A stretch of DNA of 64,000 bases, taken from the NCBI RefSeq assembly GCF_001861355.1, contig NZ_MASN01000035.1, positions 124,001-188,000 on the forward strand, given 5' to 3'. The position numbers and the translations under genes are program-made. Of the stretch, positions 1-8,253 are shown one piece after another; within the stretch, counting starts at the first letter, position 1, and each line of letters opens with the position of its first letter. The stretch comes from Natrialba sp. SSL1. GTDB lineage: Archaea > Halobacteriota > Halobacteria > Halobacteriales > Natrialbaceae. The notes below the pieces were generated by a model, which was not told the DNA's origin, did no database searches, and saw nothing but the letters and a program-made list of their open reading frames with translations.

Positions 1-1259
1 GCGCCTGCGCTTGTGTCCGTGTTCGTCTCCGTCTCGCTACCTGCATCTGTACCGCCCTCACCGTTCTCGCCAGCCTCGGGAACGACGACCGTCTCGATCG
101 GCAGCTCGTGTGCCCGGGCGAACTCGTAATCGCGCTCGTTGTGTCCGGGGACACCCATCACCGCGCCCGTTCCGACATCCGCGAGGACGTACTCGGCGAC
201 GTAGACCGGAATCTCCTCGCCCGTGAGCGGATTCTGAGCTGTCGCGTCGGTTTCGATACCCGCGGTACTGAAGTCGTCGCGCGCGGCGTGGCCAGTGTCG
301 GGTGCACTCGTTCGCGCCTGGTCGACGAACGTTGCTACGTCCTCGTCCGCGCTCGCGAGTTCACTCGCCAGGTCGTGTTCGGGAGAGATGGCAACGAACG
401 TCGCACCGAAGGCGGTCTCGGGGCGGGTGCTGAAGACGTCGACAGCGGTCTCCGACTCGTCGGCTGCCGTCGACACGTCGAACGTGAGCCGTGCCCCCTC
501 CTGTCGGCCGATCCAGTTGCGCTGAATCTCGCGGACTCCTTCGGGCCACTGCTCGAGGTCGTCGAGTCCGTCGACCAGTTCGTCGGCGTAGTCGGTGATC
601 GTGAAGAACCACTGGTCGAGTTCGCGCTGTTCGACGGGGGTTGCACAGCGCCAGCAGACGCGGCCGTTGGTGTTCGTATGGTCGTGTACGTTGTCACCGT
701 CTTCATCGCCAGTCTCACCAGTCGCCGCTCGTGCACCCTCATCAACCGCAACCTGTGCGTCAGCAAGCACCGTCTCGCAGTCCGGACACCAGTTGACCGT
801 CGCGCCGGTGAACTCGACGAGACCGGCCTCGTGGAACCGCTTGAACAGCCACTGGTTCCAGCGGTAGTACGACGGTTCGCAGGTCGTAATCTCTCGCGAC
901 CAGTCGTAGCCGAAGCCGAGCGTCTCGAGTTCCTCGCGCATTCGGCGGATACACGCACGGGTCCAGGATTCGGGGTCGCTGGCCCGTTCGTAGGCGGCGT
1001 TCTCCGCGGGGAGTCCGAACGCGTCCCACCCCATCGGGTGGAGGACATCGTCGCCGCGGAGTCGCCGGTAGCGGGCGTAGGCGTCGGTGATCGCGTAATT
1101 TCGGACGTGACCCATGTGGAGCGTCCCGGAGGTGTAGGGGAACATTCCGAGGACGTAGGTTGGGTCGACGGCCCCGTCCGGGAGTTCGGCGACGCCGTCG
1201 CGTTCCCAGACGTACTGCCAGAACTCCTGTACTTGCGCGTGATCGTACTGGTTTGTCAT
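1..1259 (-). CDS. leuS: Leucyl-tRNA synthetase, N-terminal part (runs off window)
   Basis: Class I aminoacyl-tRNA synthetase charging tRNA-Leu in the cytoplasm. About 419 residues are visible from an ATG at 1259; the rest lies beyond base 1. The class I HIGH signature appears as HMGH (residues 48-51) within [17 protein letters not shown], followed by the Zn-finger-like cysteine pairs (WCPDC, CWRC) and the start of the CP1 editing domain (STRPET, then [18 protein letters not shown]). These are typical of archaeal LeuS. KMSKS would be in the missing part. It is a housekeeping gene at the edge of the surface-glycan locus. Its upstream region shows none of the TTA-10-TATA promoter pattern found in that locus. 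Confidence 0.97.
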   Translation of the reverse strand, partial: MTNQYDHAQVQEFWQYVWERDGVAELPDGAVDPTYVLGMFPYTSGTLHMGHVRNYAITDAYARYRRLRGDDVLHPMGWDAFGLPAENAAYERASDPESWTRACIRRMREELETLGFGYDWSREITTCEPSYYRWNQWLFKRFHEAGLVEFTGATVNWCPDCETVLADAQVAVDEGARAATGETGDEDGDNVHDHTNTNGRVCWRCATPVEQRELDQWFFTITDYADELVDGLDDLEQWPEGVREIQRNWIGRQEGARLTFDVSTAADESETAVDVFSTRPETAFGATFVAISPEHDLASELASADEDVATFVDQARTSAPDTGHAARDDFSTAGIETDATAQNPLTGEEIPVYVAEYVLADVGTGAVMGVPGHNERDYEFARAHELPIETVVVPEAGENGEGGTDAGSETETNTDTSAG

Positions 1260-1574
1260 GTGGCGTTGCTCGTTGCCCCCAACTCTGGGGGCCGCCCATA
1301 TCATTGTTCGGCCCGGATTCGGTCCGTGTGGTCCGGATTTGACCTGTGTTCAGGTCCAGCACCAGGCCGGCACCTCGACTAAGCCACGCCGCTTAGCACC
1401 CTGTTAAAGCCCGAAGACAGCCCACTGCTGCCGTCTGGCCCGTCCCAGCCAGTCCCTGTGCCCTGCTTTTTGTGCCACGTACCGTCCGCACACCGACCCG
1501 AAACAGTTCACGCCAGCACAATTAACGGCTCTATTAGAAAGTGTCCCCGAACGCGAGCGAGAAGTGATCACAGC
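1260..1574. other. Intergenic region, leuS / lipoprotein (divergent)
   Basis: Divergent gap of 315 bases. It holds the promoter of the lipoprotein at 1575 (site at 1522-1539). I see no gene or strong repeat in the rest. A TATA-like CATATC lies about 40 nt upstream of the leuS start but was not analysed further. Confidence 0.5.
1522..1539 (+). promoter_or_regulatory. TTA-10-TATA promoter site of the lipoprotein at 1575
   Basis: TTAACGGCTCTATTAGAA. TTA is followed by a TATA-like core (TATTAG) starting 10 nt after the first T. The core lies about 42 nt before the ATG at 1575. One of 15 sites of the same form. Confidence 0.55.
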
Positions 1575-3476
1575 ATGACGCGTGGACTCTCTCGGCGACA
1601 GTTGGTGGCGGCACTCGGCGTCACGTCGACAGCAACGGTTGCGGGCTGTCTCGATGTACTTTCCGGTGACGAGTCGCCGGAGGCGGACTCCAACGGTGGC
1701 TCCGATTCGAACGGCGACGGAGACGGTGGAAACGGCGACGAGAACGGCACCGATAGCTGGCCCGCAATCGACCACGGCGAACTCCTCTCGGACTTCGAAT
1801 CCGCCGACGAGTGGGTCGCCGTTACCGGCGAAACCGAGACAGTCTCCGACACACCGACGGGGTCGCAAGCGCTCGCTGTCGAGAGCGACGGCGACCAGGC
1901 CGCGATGCGGATCGAGTTCCCCCGCGGGATCGACCTCGACGGCTGGGACACCTCGATGGCGATCCGCGCAGATGCCGTCGACCAGGTCCACCTCGAGTTC
2001 ATGGCGCCGTCGCGGGGCGACCACCTGACCAGTATCCGCCATATCCCGGACGACTACGAGGGTTGGCTCCGCCTCGACTTCGGCTACATCCAGAAGCACG
2101 GCGAGCCGGACCTCTCGGACGTTCGCCGACTGAACGTCGTCGCCGTCGGCCCCGAGGACGGCACCCGACTCGTCGCGGACGACCTCCGCAAGACCGAAGC
2201 AGCCGACAACGGGAAGGCGATCCTCTCGTTCTACGACGGCCACACCTCTCACTACGAACACGCACTCGACCGGCTCGACGAGCGCGACTGGGCCGGCGCA
2301 GTCCCGGTCGACCCGGACCAGATCGGCTCCGGCGGACGGATGGACCTCGTCCAACTCGACGAGCTTCACGAACGCGGCTGGGACATCTGTGGCTACCCGA
2401 GCGTCAGCACGCCGCTGCCGGAGATGCCCGACGACCGCCAGCGACAGGTCGTCGCGAACGTTCGCGACACGCTCGCCGACCTCGGCTTCGAGGACGGCTC
2501 CCGACACTTCTACGCGCCGGCCGATCGGATGGACGCCTCGCTCCAGACCGTCCTCCGGGAGGAAGTCGAGTCCGCGGTCCTCGCCAGCGGCTCGCCGACC
2601 GGTGCGCCGCCGACGAACACCCACATGCTCTCCCAGATCTGGGGGCCAGATCTCCACGGCGGCGTCCGCCGGGCGATCAACCTCTGCGATCAGTACAATC
2701 AGCTTGTCATCCTCCGAATTCCACGCATCGTCGAACTCGAGGACGGTGAGGAAGCGAGCGGGAACAGCATGTCACTCGAGGACTTCGAGGAACTGGTCGA
2801 CCACATCGAGCACCGCGGCCTCGATGTTGTGACACCGTCCGATGTGGCTGACGGGACGATGGGTGGCGATGACGAATCGGACGAGGAGGCAGGCGACCAG
2901 CAGGGCGTCATCCTCGATGCTGGTGAGCACCACTCCTTCGGCGGCATCGACTCGAACACGACCGAGACGTTTGCACTCGAGGAGGGTATCCTCACGGCCG
3001 ACGTCTCGCACGACGGCGATACGGATTTGACCATCGAACTGGTGCCGGCCGGCGACACGAACGGCGACGACCGCGTTATTCCGACGACGAACACGGCGAC
3101 CCGTTCCGGCGAGTCGATCATCACGGTCGAGGACGGAACGTACCAACTCGAAGTCGACGCAGACGGCGCGTGGTCGCTCGACCTGGACCAACCTGAGGTC
3201 CACAGTGACGATCTGACGGCGTTGCCGGCCGACGTGTCGGGGTCGGGCTCCTCCTACGTCGGTCCGTTCGACACCGAGGGCAACGTCTCGCTCGACGTGA
3301 CCCACGACGGTGACGACCTGTTCATGGTCAGCGGCTACGGTGCCGACGGTCGCTCGGAGCAACTGATCCACCAGCACGGCGCGTTCGATAGCTCGCGATC
3401 CTACAGCGCGGGTGGTGCGGTCTGGCTCAACGTCGAGGCGGACGGCGACTGGACGATCGCACTCGGCGATAGCTGA
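1575..3476 (+). CDS. Tat lipoprotein, polysaccharide-deacetylase-like fold, metal site lost (paralog 1)
   Basis: Exported 633-residue lipoprotein. A twin-arginine signal (LSRRQLVAALG) ends in lipobox VAGC, so Cys25 would be lipidated. A Gly/Asp/Asn-rich linker follows (30-62), then a beta-rich domain (about 70-210), a NodB-like barrel (about 213-440), and two copies of a roughly 95-residue beta domain sharing a DGxW ending (about 455-633). In catalytic NodB proteins the first motif is DDG and the second is H-x3-H. Here the first reads FYDG (219-222) and the second is replaced by CGYPS (272-276). It is therefore probably a non-catalytic glycan-binding or scaffold protein. It is one of four related proteins in this window. 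Start chosen at the ATG giving a compact Tat signal; an in-frame ATG at 1458 would add 39 residues with no signal-like features. Confidence 0.85.
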   Translation: MTRGLSRRQLVAALGVTSTATVAGCLDVLSGDESPEADSNGGSDSNGDGDGGNGDENGTDSWPAIDHGELLSDFESADEWVAVTGETETVSDTPTGSQALAVESDGDQAAMRIEFPRGIDLDGWDTSMAIRADAVDQVHLEFMAPSRGDHLTSIRHIPDDYEGWLRLDFGYIQKHGEPDLSDVRRLNVVAVGPEDGTRLVADDLRKTEAADNGKAILSFYDGHTSHYEHALDRLDERDWAGAVPVDPDQIGSGGRMDLVQLDELHERGWDICGYPSVSTPLPEMPDDRQRQVVANVRDTLADLGFEDGSRHFYAPADRMDASLQTVLREEVESAVLASGSPTGAPPTNTHMLSQIWGPDLHGGVRRAINLCDQYNQLVILRIPRIVELEDGEEASGNSMSLEDFEELVDHIEHRGLDVVTPSDVADGTMGGDDESDEEAGDQQGVILDAGEHHSFGGIDSNTTETFALEEGILTADVSHDGDTDLTIELVPAGDTNGDDRVIPTTNTATRSGESIITVEDGTYQLEVDADGAWSLDLDQPEVHSDDLTALPADVSGSGSSYVGPFDTEGNVSLDVTHDGDDLFMVSGYGADGRSEQLIHQHGAFDSSRSYSAGGAVWLNVEADGDWTIALGDS

Positions 3477-3509
3477 CTCTCCGCGATCGCGAAAAACGAC
3501 GTATCCTGC

Positions 3510-5435
3510 CTATCGGTCGGTACCGAGATTCGAAAGGAGACGTGCCGTCACGGTATCGTCAGCAGTAGCCGGTGTCTCGTCGAACGGCCGATCGCCACTG
3601 GTTGTGTCTCGCTGTTGTCCACTGTCGTCCGCCCTCGAACGCTTACTCGACCGCGCCCCCTCCTGGTCGGTACGACTCGTCGTCGTCACATCGATCGTCT
3701 GTGTCTGACTGGTTGCTGGTGCATCCTTCTCGAGTACGTAGTCCTCGAGGACCAGCACGTCGAGGCCCATCCCGTAGAAGTCTTTGACCGCCTCGGTGGG
3801 GGTATTGACGATCGGTTCGCCGTGGTCGTTGAACGAGGTGTTGAGCAGAACCGGGACGTCGGTGATGGCTTCGAACTCGGAGAGTAGACGGTGATAGCGC
3901 GGGTGCTGGTCTTTGCGGACCGTCTGGGGGCGAGTGGTCTCGTCCGCTGGGTGGACCACGGCGGTCAGGTCGTCCGCTTTCTCCGGGTCGACGTCGAAGC
4001 TGTTGATCATGAACGGCGCGGACTGGCCGTCGACGAGGTACTCCGCAGCAGCCTCCTCACGCATCGAGGGGGCGAACGGCCGCCACTCCTCACGGTGCTT
4101 GACGAAGCGGTTGACGCGGTCGCGCGAGGCCGCAGTGCGCGGATCTGCGAGGATACTTCGCGCACCGAGTGCGCGCGGACCGAGTTCCATTCGACCCTGG
4201 AACCAGCCGACGAGCGCGCCGTCTGCCAGCCGTTCGGCGACGTAGCGTTCCAGATCGTCTGGTTCCGCGTACTCGATCTTGTTCGTCTGGAGCTCTGACT
4301 CAATCTCCGCTGCGTCGTACTCGGGGCCGTAGTAGACATCCGAGAGCGGTTCGACGGCCGACGGTCGCTGGCCAACCCAGCCTGCGCCGAGTGCGAGCCC
4401 CGCGTCGTGGGCGACGGGCTGGACGAACAGGTCGTCGACGACGGCGGTCTCCCGGACCGCCTTGTTGAGTTTGCAGTTGAGCGCGACCCCGCCCGCAAGC
4501 GCGACGTTCCCCGAACCGATGCCGGGCGCGTAGGTGCGGACGATGTCCGTGACGATTTCCTGGAGTATCTTCTGTGCCGTGTAGGCCAGGTCCTTCTCCC
4601 ACTGGGTGAACGACTCGGGATCCTCCTTCTGCGTCCGGCCGAACTCCTTCTCGAGGCGCTCGACACCGTAGCCGGTTCCCCAGCGCTTGGTCAGTTCGGT
4701 CACGTCGTACGCCGCACCGGTGTCGATCAGGTTCCGCAGGGTGCGTTCGATCTCGGGATTCTCCTCTCCGTAGGGTGCAAGGCCCATCACCTTCCCCTCG
4801 CCGTTGAACATCCGGTAGCCGAGGAACTCGGTGATGATCGCGAAGAACAGCCCGAGGCTGTTCGGGTGCTCGTAGGTTTTTACGCGCGTGAGCCCACCCT
4901 GGTGACCGCGCCAGATCACCGTCGAGTCGAACTCGCCTTTCGCGTCGATGGTCATAACCAGGGCATCGTCGAACCCCGACGGGTGGAACGCGCTCGCGGC
5001 GTGACAACGGTGGTGCGAAAGCGTCTCGATCGGCGGCACCGGCGTTCCGATCTCCGCCAACCGATTTTCGATCTTCCGCGTCGGCGCGACCTTGCTCTGG
5101 ACTTCCGAAACCAGGGTCTCCTCGAGTGCGGAGAGTTTTCGCGTCACGCCGGGTGCACGGAGGGCGTCACTGATGTAGTGCGAGCGGATTCGAGACCGAA
5201 GTTGCGGATCGTAGGGTAGATAGATCTCGTCGAGATCGGCGAGTTCGAGGTCGCGGTAGTCGAGACAGGCGGTGATCGCGTTCGTCGGAAACGTCTCTGG
5301 GGCGTGTTTCTGGCGCGTGAGCCGTTCTTCCTCGATTCCAAACACCGGCGTTCCGTCCTCGAAGAGCACGGCACTCGGATCGTGCTGGCCGTAGAGACCG
5401 ATCGCCGGTTTGAACGCGAGCGTGTAGTCTCCCAT
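3510..5435 (-). CDS. Carbamoyltransferase, NodU/CmcH family
   Basis: 641 residues from ATG 5435 (MGDYTLAF). Family members transfer carbamoyl from carbamoyl phosphate to a hydroxyl of a sugar or other small molecule in the cytoplasm. Visible are the N-terminal Kae1/YrdC-like half (GIEEERLTRQKH, HHRCHAASAF, metal-site region GEGKVMGLAPYGEE) and the C-terminal domain (GRMELGPRALGARSIL, WRPFAPS, LLNTSFNDHGEPIVNTP). All look intact. The last 70 residues or so are a low-complexity Thr/Ser/Asp tail ending after LEDYVLEKDAP, outside the family core. It converges on the lipoprotein gene (34 bases between stops). Its own promoter site lies 27-44 nt upstream. Its likely role is O-carbamoylation of a surface sugar, inferred from context. 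Confidence 0.93.
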   Translation of the reverse strand: MGDYTLAFKPAIGLYGQHDPSAVLFEDGTPVFGIEEERLTRQKHAPETFPTNAITACLDYRDLELADLDEIYLPYDPQLRSRIRSHYISDALRAPGVTRKLSALEETLVSEVQSKVAPTRKIENRLAEIGTPVPPIETLSHHRCHAASAFHPSGFDDALVMTIDAKGEFDSTVIWRGHQGGLTRVKTYEHPNSLGLFFAIITEFLGYRMFNGEGKVMGLAPYGEENPEIERTLRNLIDTGAAYDVTELTKRWGTGYGVERLEKEFGRTQKEDPESFTQWEKDLAYTAQKILQEIVTDIVRTYAPGIGSGNVALAGGVALNCKLNKAVRETAVVDDLFVQPVAHDAGLALGAGWVGQRPSAVEPLSDVYYGPEYDAAEIESELQTNKIEYAEPDDLERYVAERLADGALVGWFQGRMELGPRALGARSILADPRTAASRDRVNRFVKHREEWRPFAPSMREEAAAEYLVDGQSAPFMINSFDVDPEKADDLTAVVHPADETTRPQTVRKDQHPRYHRLLSEFEAITDVPVLLNTSFNDHGEPIVNTPTEAVKDFYGMGLDVLVLEDYVLEKDAPATSQTQTIDVTTTSRTDQEGARSSKRSRADDSGQQRDTTSGDRPFDETPATADDTVTARLLSNLGTDR

Positions 5436-5461
5436 ACCTCGGTCTTCGAACAGCGTACCCG

Positions 5462-5479
5462 ATACTATGGGGCTGTTAA
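5462..5479 (-). promoter_or_regulatory. TTA-10-TATA promoter site of the carbamoyltransferase
   Basis: On the minus strand TTAACAGCCCCATAGTAT. The core CATAGT ends about 30 nt before the ATG at 5435, so the transcript is probably leaderless or nearly so. Confidence 0.55.
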
Positions 5480-5805
5480 ACGACCGTTCGGTACGCTGCA
5501 TCCGACTCGAGACACGCCGCCAGCACGGTCAACTGGTGGCCTGCGACCCGGCAACGAGACGGCCGGACAGCGAGGTCACCTTCCTGTTGCAAAACGACGG
5601 GTGTACTCGAGTCGAGTTGGGAGTGGACGAGTCGTGGGTTTCACCACTGTCGGTGACTGTCTCCGGACCGAGACGGTCACCTTCGGACTGTTTGCTGCTG
5701 ATCCGCACGGATATCTGATGGAAGGTGCTTGGAGAGTGGTGAGAGAGGATATGTACGGGGACGGGTGGGGACCGGTTCACGCGAGTTTACGCCAACGAAC
5801 TGACC

Positions 5806-5823
5806 TTAGCACGTGTATAGTGA
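5806..5823 (+). promoter_or_regulatory. TTA-10-TATA site upstream of the gene at 6033
   Basis: TTAGCACGTGTATAGTGA. It has the same geometry as the other sites. The ATG at 6033 is about 210 nt downstream, implying a long leader or an unseen small gene. Confidence 0.45.
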
Positions 5824-6032
5824 ACCGCCGAAAGCGAGAACGGTTTTCGTAATGCAACGACTCCAGTATCGCCCGCGACGTCGTGATAGACCGCCTGGGC
5901 CGCAGCCAATGTGTCGGATGCGGCCATACCGCACTGTCGATCGGCTGAGTAACCACTTCGGGACGAGTTCCTCGGTGACCGTTGTGTCCCCAGTGACTCC
6001 AGCGAACACCCGTTCATCACACTGCTAGGACC

Positions 6033-6983
6033 ATGTCAAACAGTTCCCGCCGACAGCCCGCGGAGACGCGCTCGATCCAGACAGGTGTACAGGTCATGCT
6101 GACGGTTGCCGGCGTCGTGTTGCTGGTCGCCGGTCTCGCACTCGCCGCAAGCGGTGCCTCGATCAACGGGGCGCTCGGACCGTTCGGTGACGACGCCGAC
6201 GAGACAGAGCCCGAAGCGGATGATCCGGCTGCCAACGGTGGTGACGATGAGTCCGCAGCCGACGATGGGGATGGTGATGACGACGGCGATGCCGGTGATG
6301 ACGATGACGATGCCACAGACGACGATGGCGACCCGGACGATGGAACGGATAGCGACGAGTCAGACGACGGCACTGGCGACGACGAAGACGGCGACGAGGA
6401 CGGCGACGGAAACGGCAGCGAGGACGAGGACGACGACGCGGACGACGAGCACACCCTCACGGCCACCATCGAAGACGACGACGGCGACGAAATCGACGGC
6501 GCAACGGTCGAACTCACCAGCGGCTTCAGCTCCACGGAGCGAACCGCTGACGACGGAACCGTCGAGTTCACCGTCGACGACGGCGAGTACACGCTCACCG
6601 CCAGCGCGGACGGCTACGAGGACGCTGAAACCGACGTCGAAATCGACGGCGACGACGAGGACGAAACGCTGGTACTCGAGAGCGAGGACGACGAGGACGA
6701 AGACGAGGATGACGACGCAGACGAATACACCCTCACGACCCTCGTCGAAGACGACGACGGCGACGGCGACGAAATCGAGGACGCGACGATCGAGTTCTAC
6801 AGCGGCTCGCAGCTCTTCGGTCCGGACGCTGAGGCGACGACCGACGACGACGGAGAAGCCGAACTCGATGTCGAAGAAGGTGAGTACACGGTAGTCGTCT
6901 CGGCGGACGACTACGAGGACGCCGAGTTCGATCTCGAGGTCGACGACGACGACGAGATTACGGTCGAACTCGAGGAGGAGTGA
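6033..6983 (+). CDS. Membrane-anchored acidic protein with two PEGA-like beta repeats
   Basis: 316 residues, function unknown. One transmembrane segment (about 21-41, VMLTVAGVVLLVAGLALAAS) is followed by an extreme Asp/Glu/Gly linker (about 55-145). Two similar domains of roughly 75-85 residues follow, each with the order TLT-E(D)3G-D..EI..A(T)..-DDG-GEYTL/TVV-SADxYEDAE. They resemble carboxypeptidase-regulatory or PEGA-type beta-sandwich domains, with acidic residues separating them. The topology suggests an anchor in the membrane with repeats outside, perhaps binding a glycan or the S-layer. No catalytic motif is seen. It is a single-gene unit. Confidence 0.8.
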   Translation: MSNSSRRQPAETRSIQTGVQVMLTVAGVVLLVAGLALAASGASINGALGPFGDDADETEPEADDPAANGGDDESAADDGDGDDDGDAGDDDDDATDDDGDPDDGTDSDESDDGTGDDEDGDEDGDGNGSEDEDDDADDEHTLTATIEDDDGDEIDGATVELTSGFSSTERTADDGTVEFTVDDGEYTLTASADGYEDAETDVEIDGDDEDETLVLESEDDEDEDEDDDADEYTLTTLVEDDDGDGDEIEDATIEFYSGSQLFGPDAEATTDDDGEAELDVEEGEYTVVVSADDYEDAEFDLEVDDDDEITVELEEE

Positions 6984-7238
6984 TCGAGACGGACAACGAA
7001 TGGAGTCGTAATTCGGGTATTTCGTCGGCAACAGGCGGTTTCAGTCGTGTTTCTCTGGTTTTGCATATCTTGCTTCACTGCTTTCTACCGCTTTCTTCTT
7101 CGCCTTCTCAGGTTCCACTTTCTCGGCTTCGTGCTCACGTACGGTTTCACGTGGACCAGCAACGAGAAGAATGCTGTTTCCGCTGATACCCATACGGAAA
7201 GCAGCGAGAGAGCCTACGGTGTCGGTCGTGGGAGGCAG

Positions 7239-7664
7239 TCACTGGGAAACCAAGATGACTCCGATAATTGCGAACGCGATCCCGGCCAATCTCGTTATCG
7301 TGACTTCGTCTCCGAGGACGACCACACCGATGAGAGCCGCGACGACGAAGTACATCGCACTGAGAGTCGAGACGACAGTTGTTGACCCCCCGGAAAGGCC
7401 GATGTACATCGAAATCAGGCCGATCCCGGTGAACAATCCAGCCGTGGCAGCGAGCAGTCCGCCTCTCGCAGTAATAGCGAGCGACGCGTCCGAAGCGAGG
7501 ATGTATCCGAGTGCGAGGGGTGTCGCAACAAGATAGGAGATTGCGGCGGCCGTTCTCGGGTCGATAGACTCCGACGCAGCGTTACCCAAGACTACCCAGA
7601 CCCCCCAGGTTACCATTGTAATCACACCAAAGAACACAGCCGAATCGATCTCAGGAACACTCAT
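7239..7664 (-). CDS. Small EamA-type transporter (half-size DMT protein)
   Basis: 141 residues with about five hydrophobic helices and the EamA endings ISYLVATPLALG, MYFVVAALIGVVVLGDEVTITRLAGIAFAIIGVILVSQ. This is half the usual 10-helix drug/metabolite transporter. Such short forms work as homo- or heterodimers. Start at ATG 7664 (MSVPEIDS) because the 11 residues before it in the frame are polar. The substrate is unknown; sugar precursors or amino acids are possible. No TTA-10-TATA site was found upstream. Confidence 0.85.
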   Translation of the reverse strand: MSVPEIDSAVFFGVITMVTWGVWVVLGNAASESIDPRTAAAISYLVATPLALGYILASDASLAITARGGLLAATAGLFTGIGLISMYIGLSGGSTTVVSTLSAMYFVVAALIGVVVLGDEVTITRLAGIAFAIIGVILVSQ

Positions 7665-7790
7665 CAGGTGTGATTCTACCCTGCTACCGAAAAGCACCCA
7701 CCCTTAGTTGTGGTTCGTCACCGGCCTCTGTTTGAGAATGGTGTGCAATAGTAACAACTGAAACTAGTTACACACTGATCGCGCAGTCCA

Positions 7791-7904
7791 CTCACGGGTC
7801 ACGCTGTTCCCCGTTCGCTGTTCCGCGGTTCTCACTCACTTCGTTCACTCGCGGGTCACGCTGTTCCCCGCTCGTTATCCGCGGTTCTCACTCACTTCGT
7901 TCGC
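7791..7904. repeat. Two tandem copies of a 57-bp repeat
   Basis: Copies start at 7791 and 7848. Both contain CGGGTCACGCTGTTCCCCG and GCGGTTCTCACTCACTTCGT with only a few differences. The second copy runs directly into the 16-bp array. Confidence 0.8.
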
Positions 7905-7966
7905 TCCGAACCGCGCTCGCTCCGAACCGCGCTCGCTCCGAACCGCGCTCGCTCCGAACCGCGCGT
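7903..7966. repeat. Four tandem copies of a 16-bp repeat
   Basis: The unit is GCTCCGAACCGCGCTC. Copies start at 7903, 7919, 7935 and 7951, and the last diverges in its final bases. Copies 1-3 are identical, which suggests recent expansion by slippage. Confidence 0.9.
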
Positions 7967-8253
7967 TCATCGTGCGATCAGGCGTGCAGTGACTTGTAGT
8001 GGCTAACTATATCGACGAGACGCAGATACCCGACTGCAGCGGCTACGGGAACAGTTCAGATAGGTTCAGACAGATACAAACAGATACAGATAGCGGTAGC
8101 GGTGCACATTCGAACCAACACACGAAACGAGTCACCGCCCGGGTCACCCCGGACGCAACTCAAAACCAGACGACTGCACTGCAGTGGACCGCGCAGGTCG
8201 ACCCCCGATGCAGTTACACGCACCCGGTGGTCGACAGGCTGTACTCGTCAACC

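Larger units (their letters stand above)
5436..6032. other. Intergenic region, carbamoyltransferase / membrane beta-repeat protein
   Basis: Divergent gap of about 600 bases. It contains two promoter-like sites, one for each flank (5462-5479 minus, 5806-5823 plus). Short frames here encode basic, Arg-rich peptides unlike the acidic proteins around them. I read it as non-coding, leaving a leader of roughly 200 nt before the gene at 6033. Confidence 0.5.
7665..8253. other. Intergenic region with tandem repeats before glmS 3' end
   Basis: 590 bases without a convincing gene. It contains two 57-bp repeats and four 16-bp repeats (7791-7966), then scattered CAGATAC-like heptamers around 8060-8098. 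Frames crossing it are repeat-derived. Confidence 0.5.

Noticed and set aside
5813-6028. Plus-strand frame of 71 codons below the promoter at 5806
   Set aside because: Basic, Arg/Pro-rich peptide unlike haloarchaeal proteins, with no domain. Better read as the leader of the gene at 6033.
7903-7966. CRISPR array
   Set aside because: Units are 16 bp and directly adjacent without spacers, so it is a simple tandem repeat; no cas genes are near.
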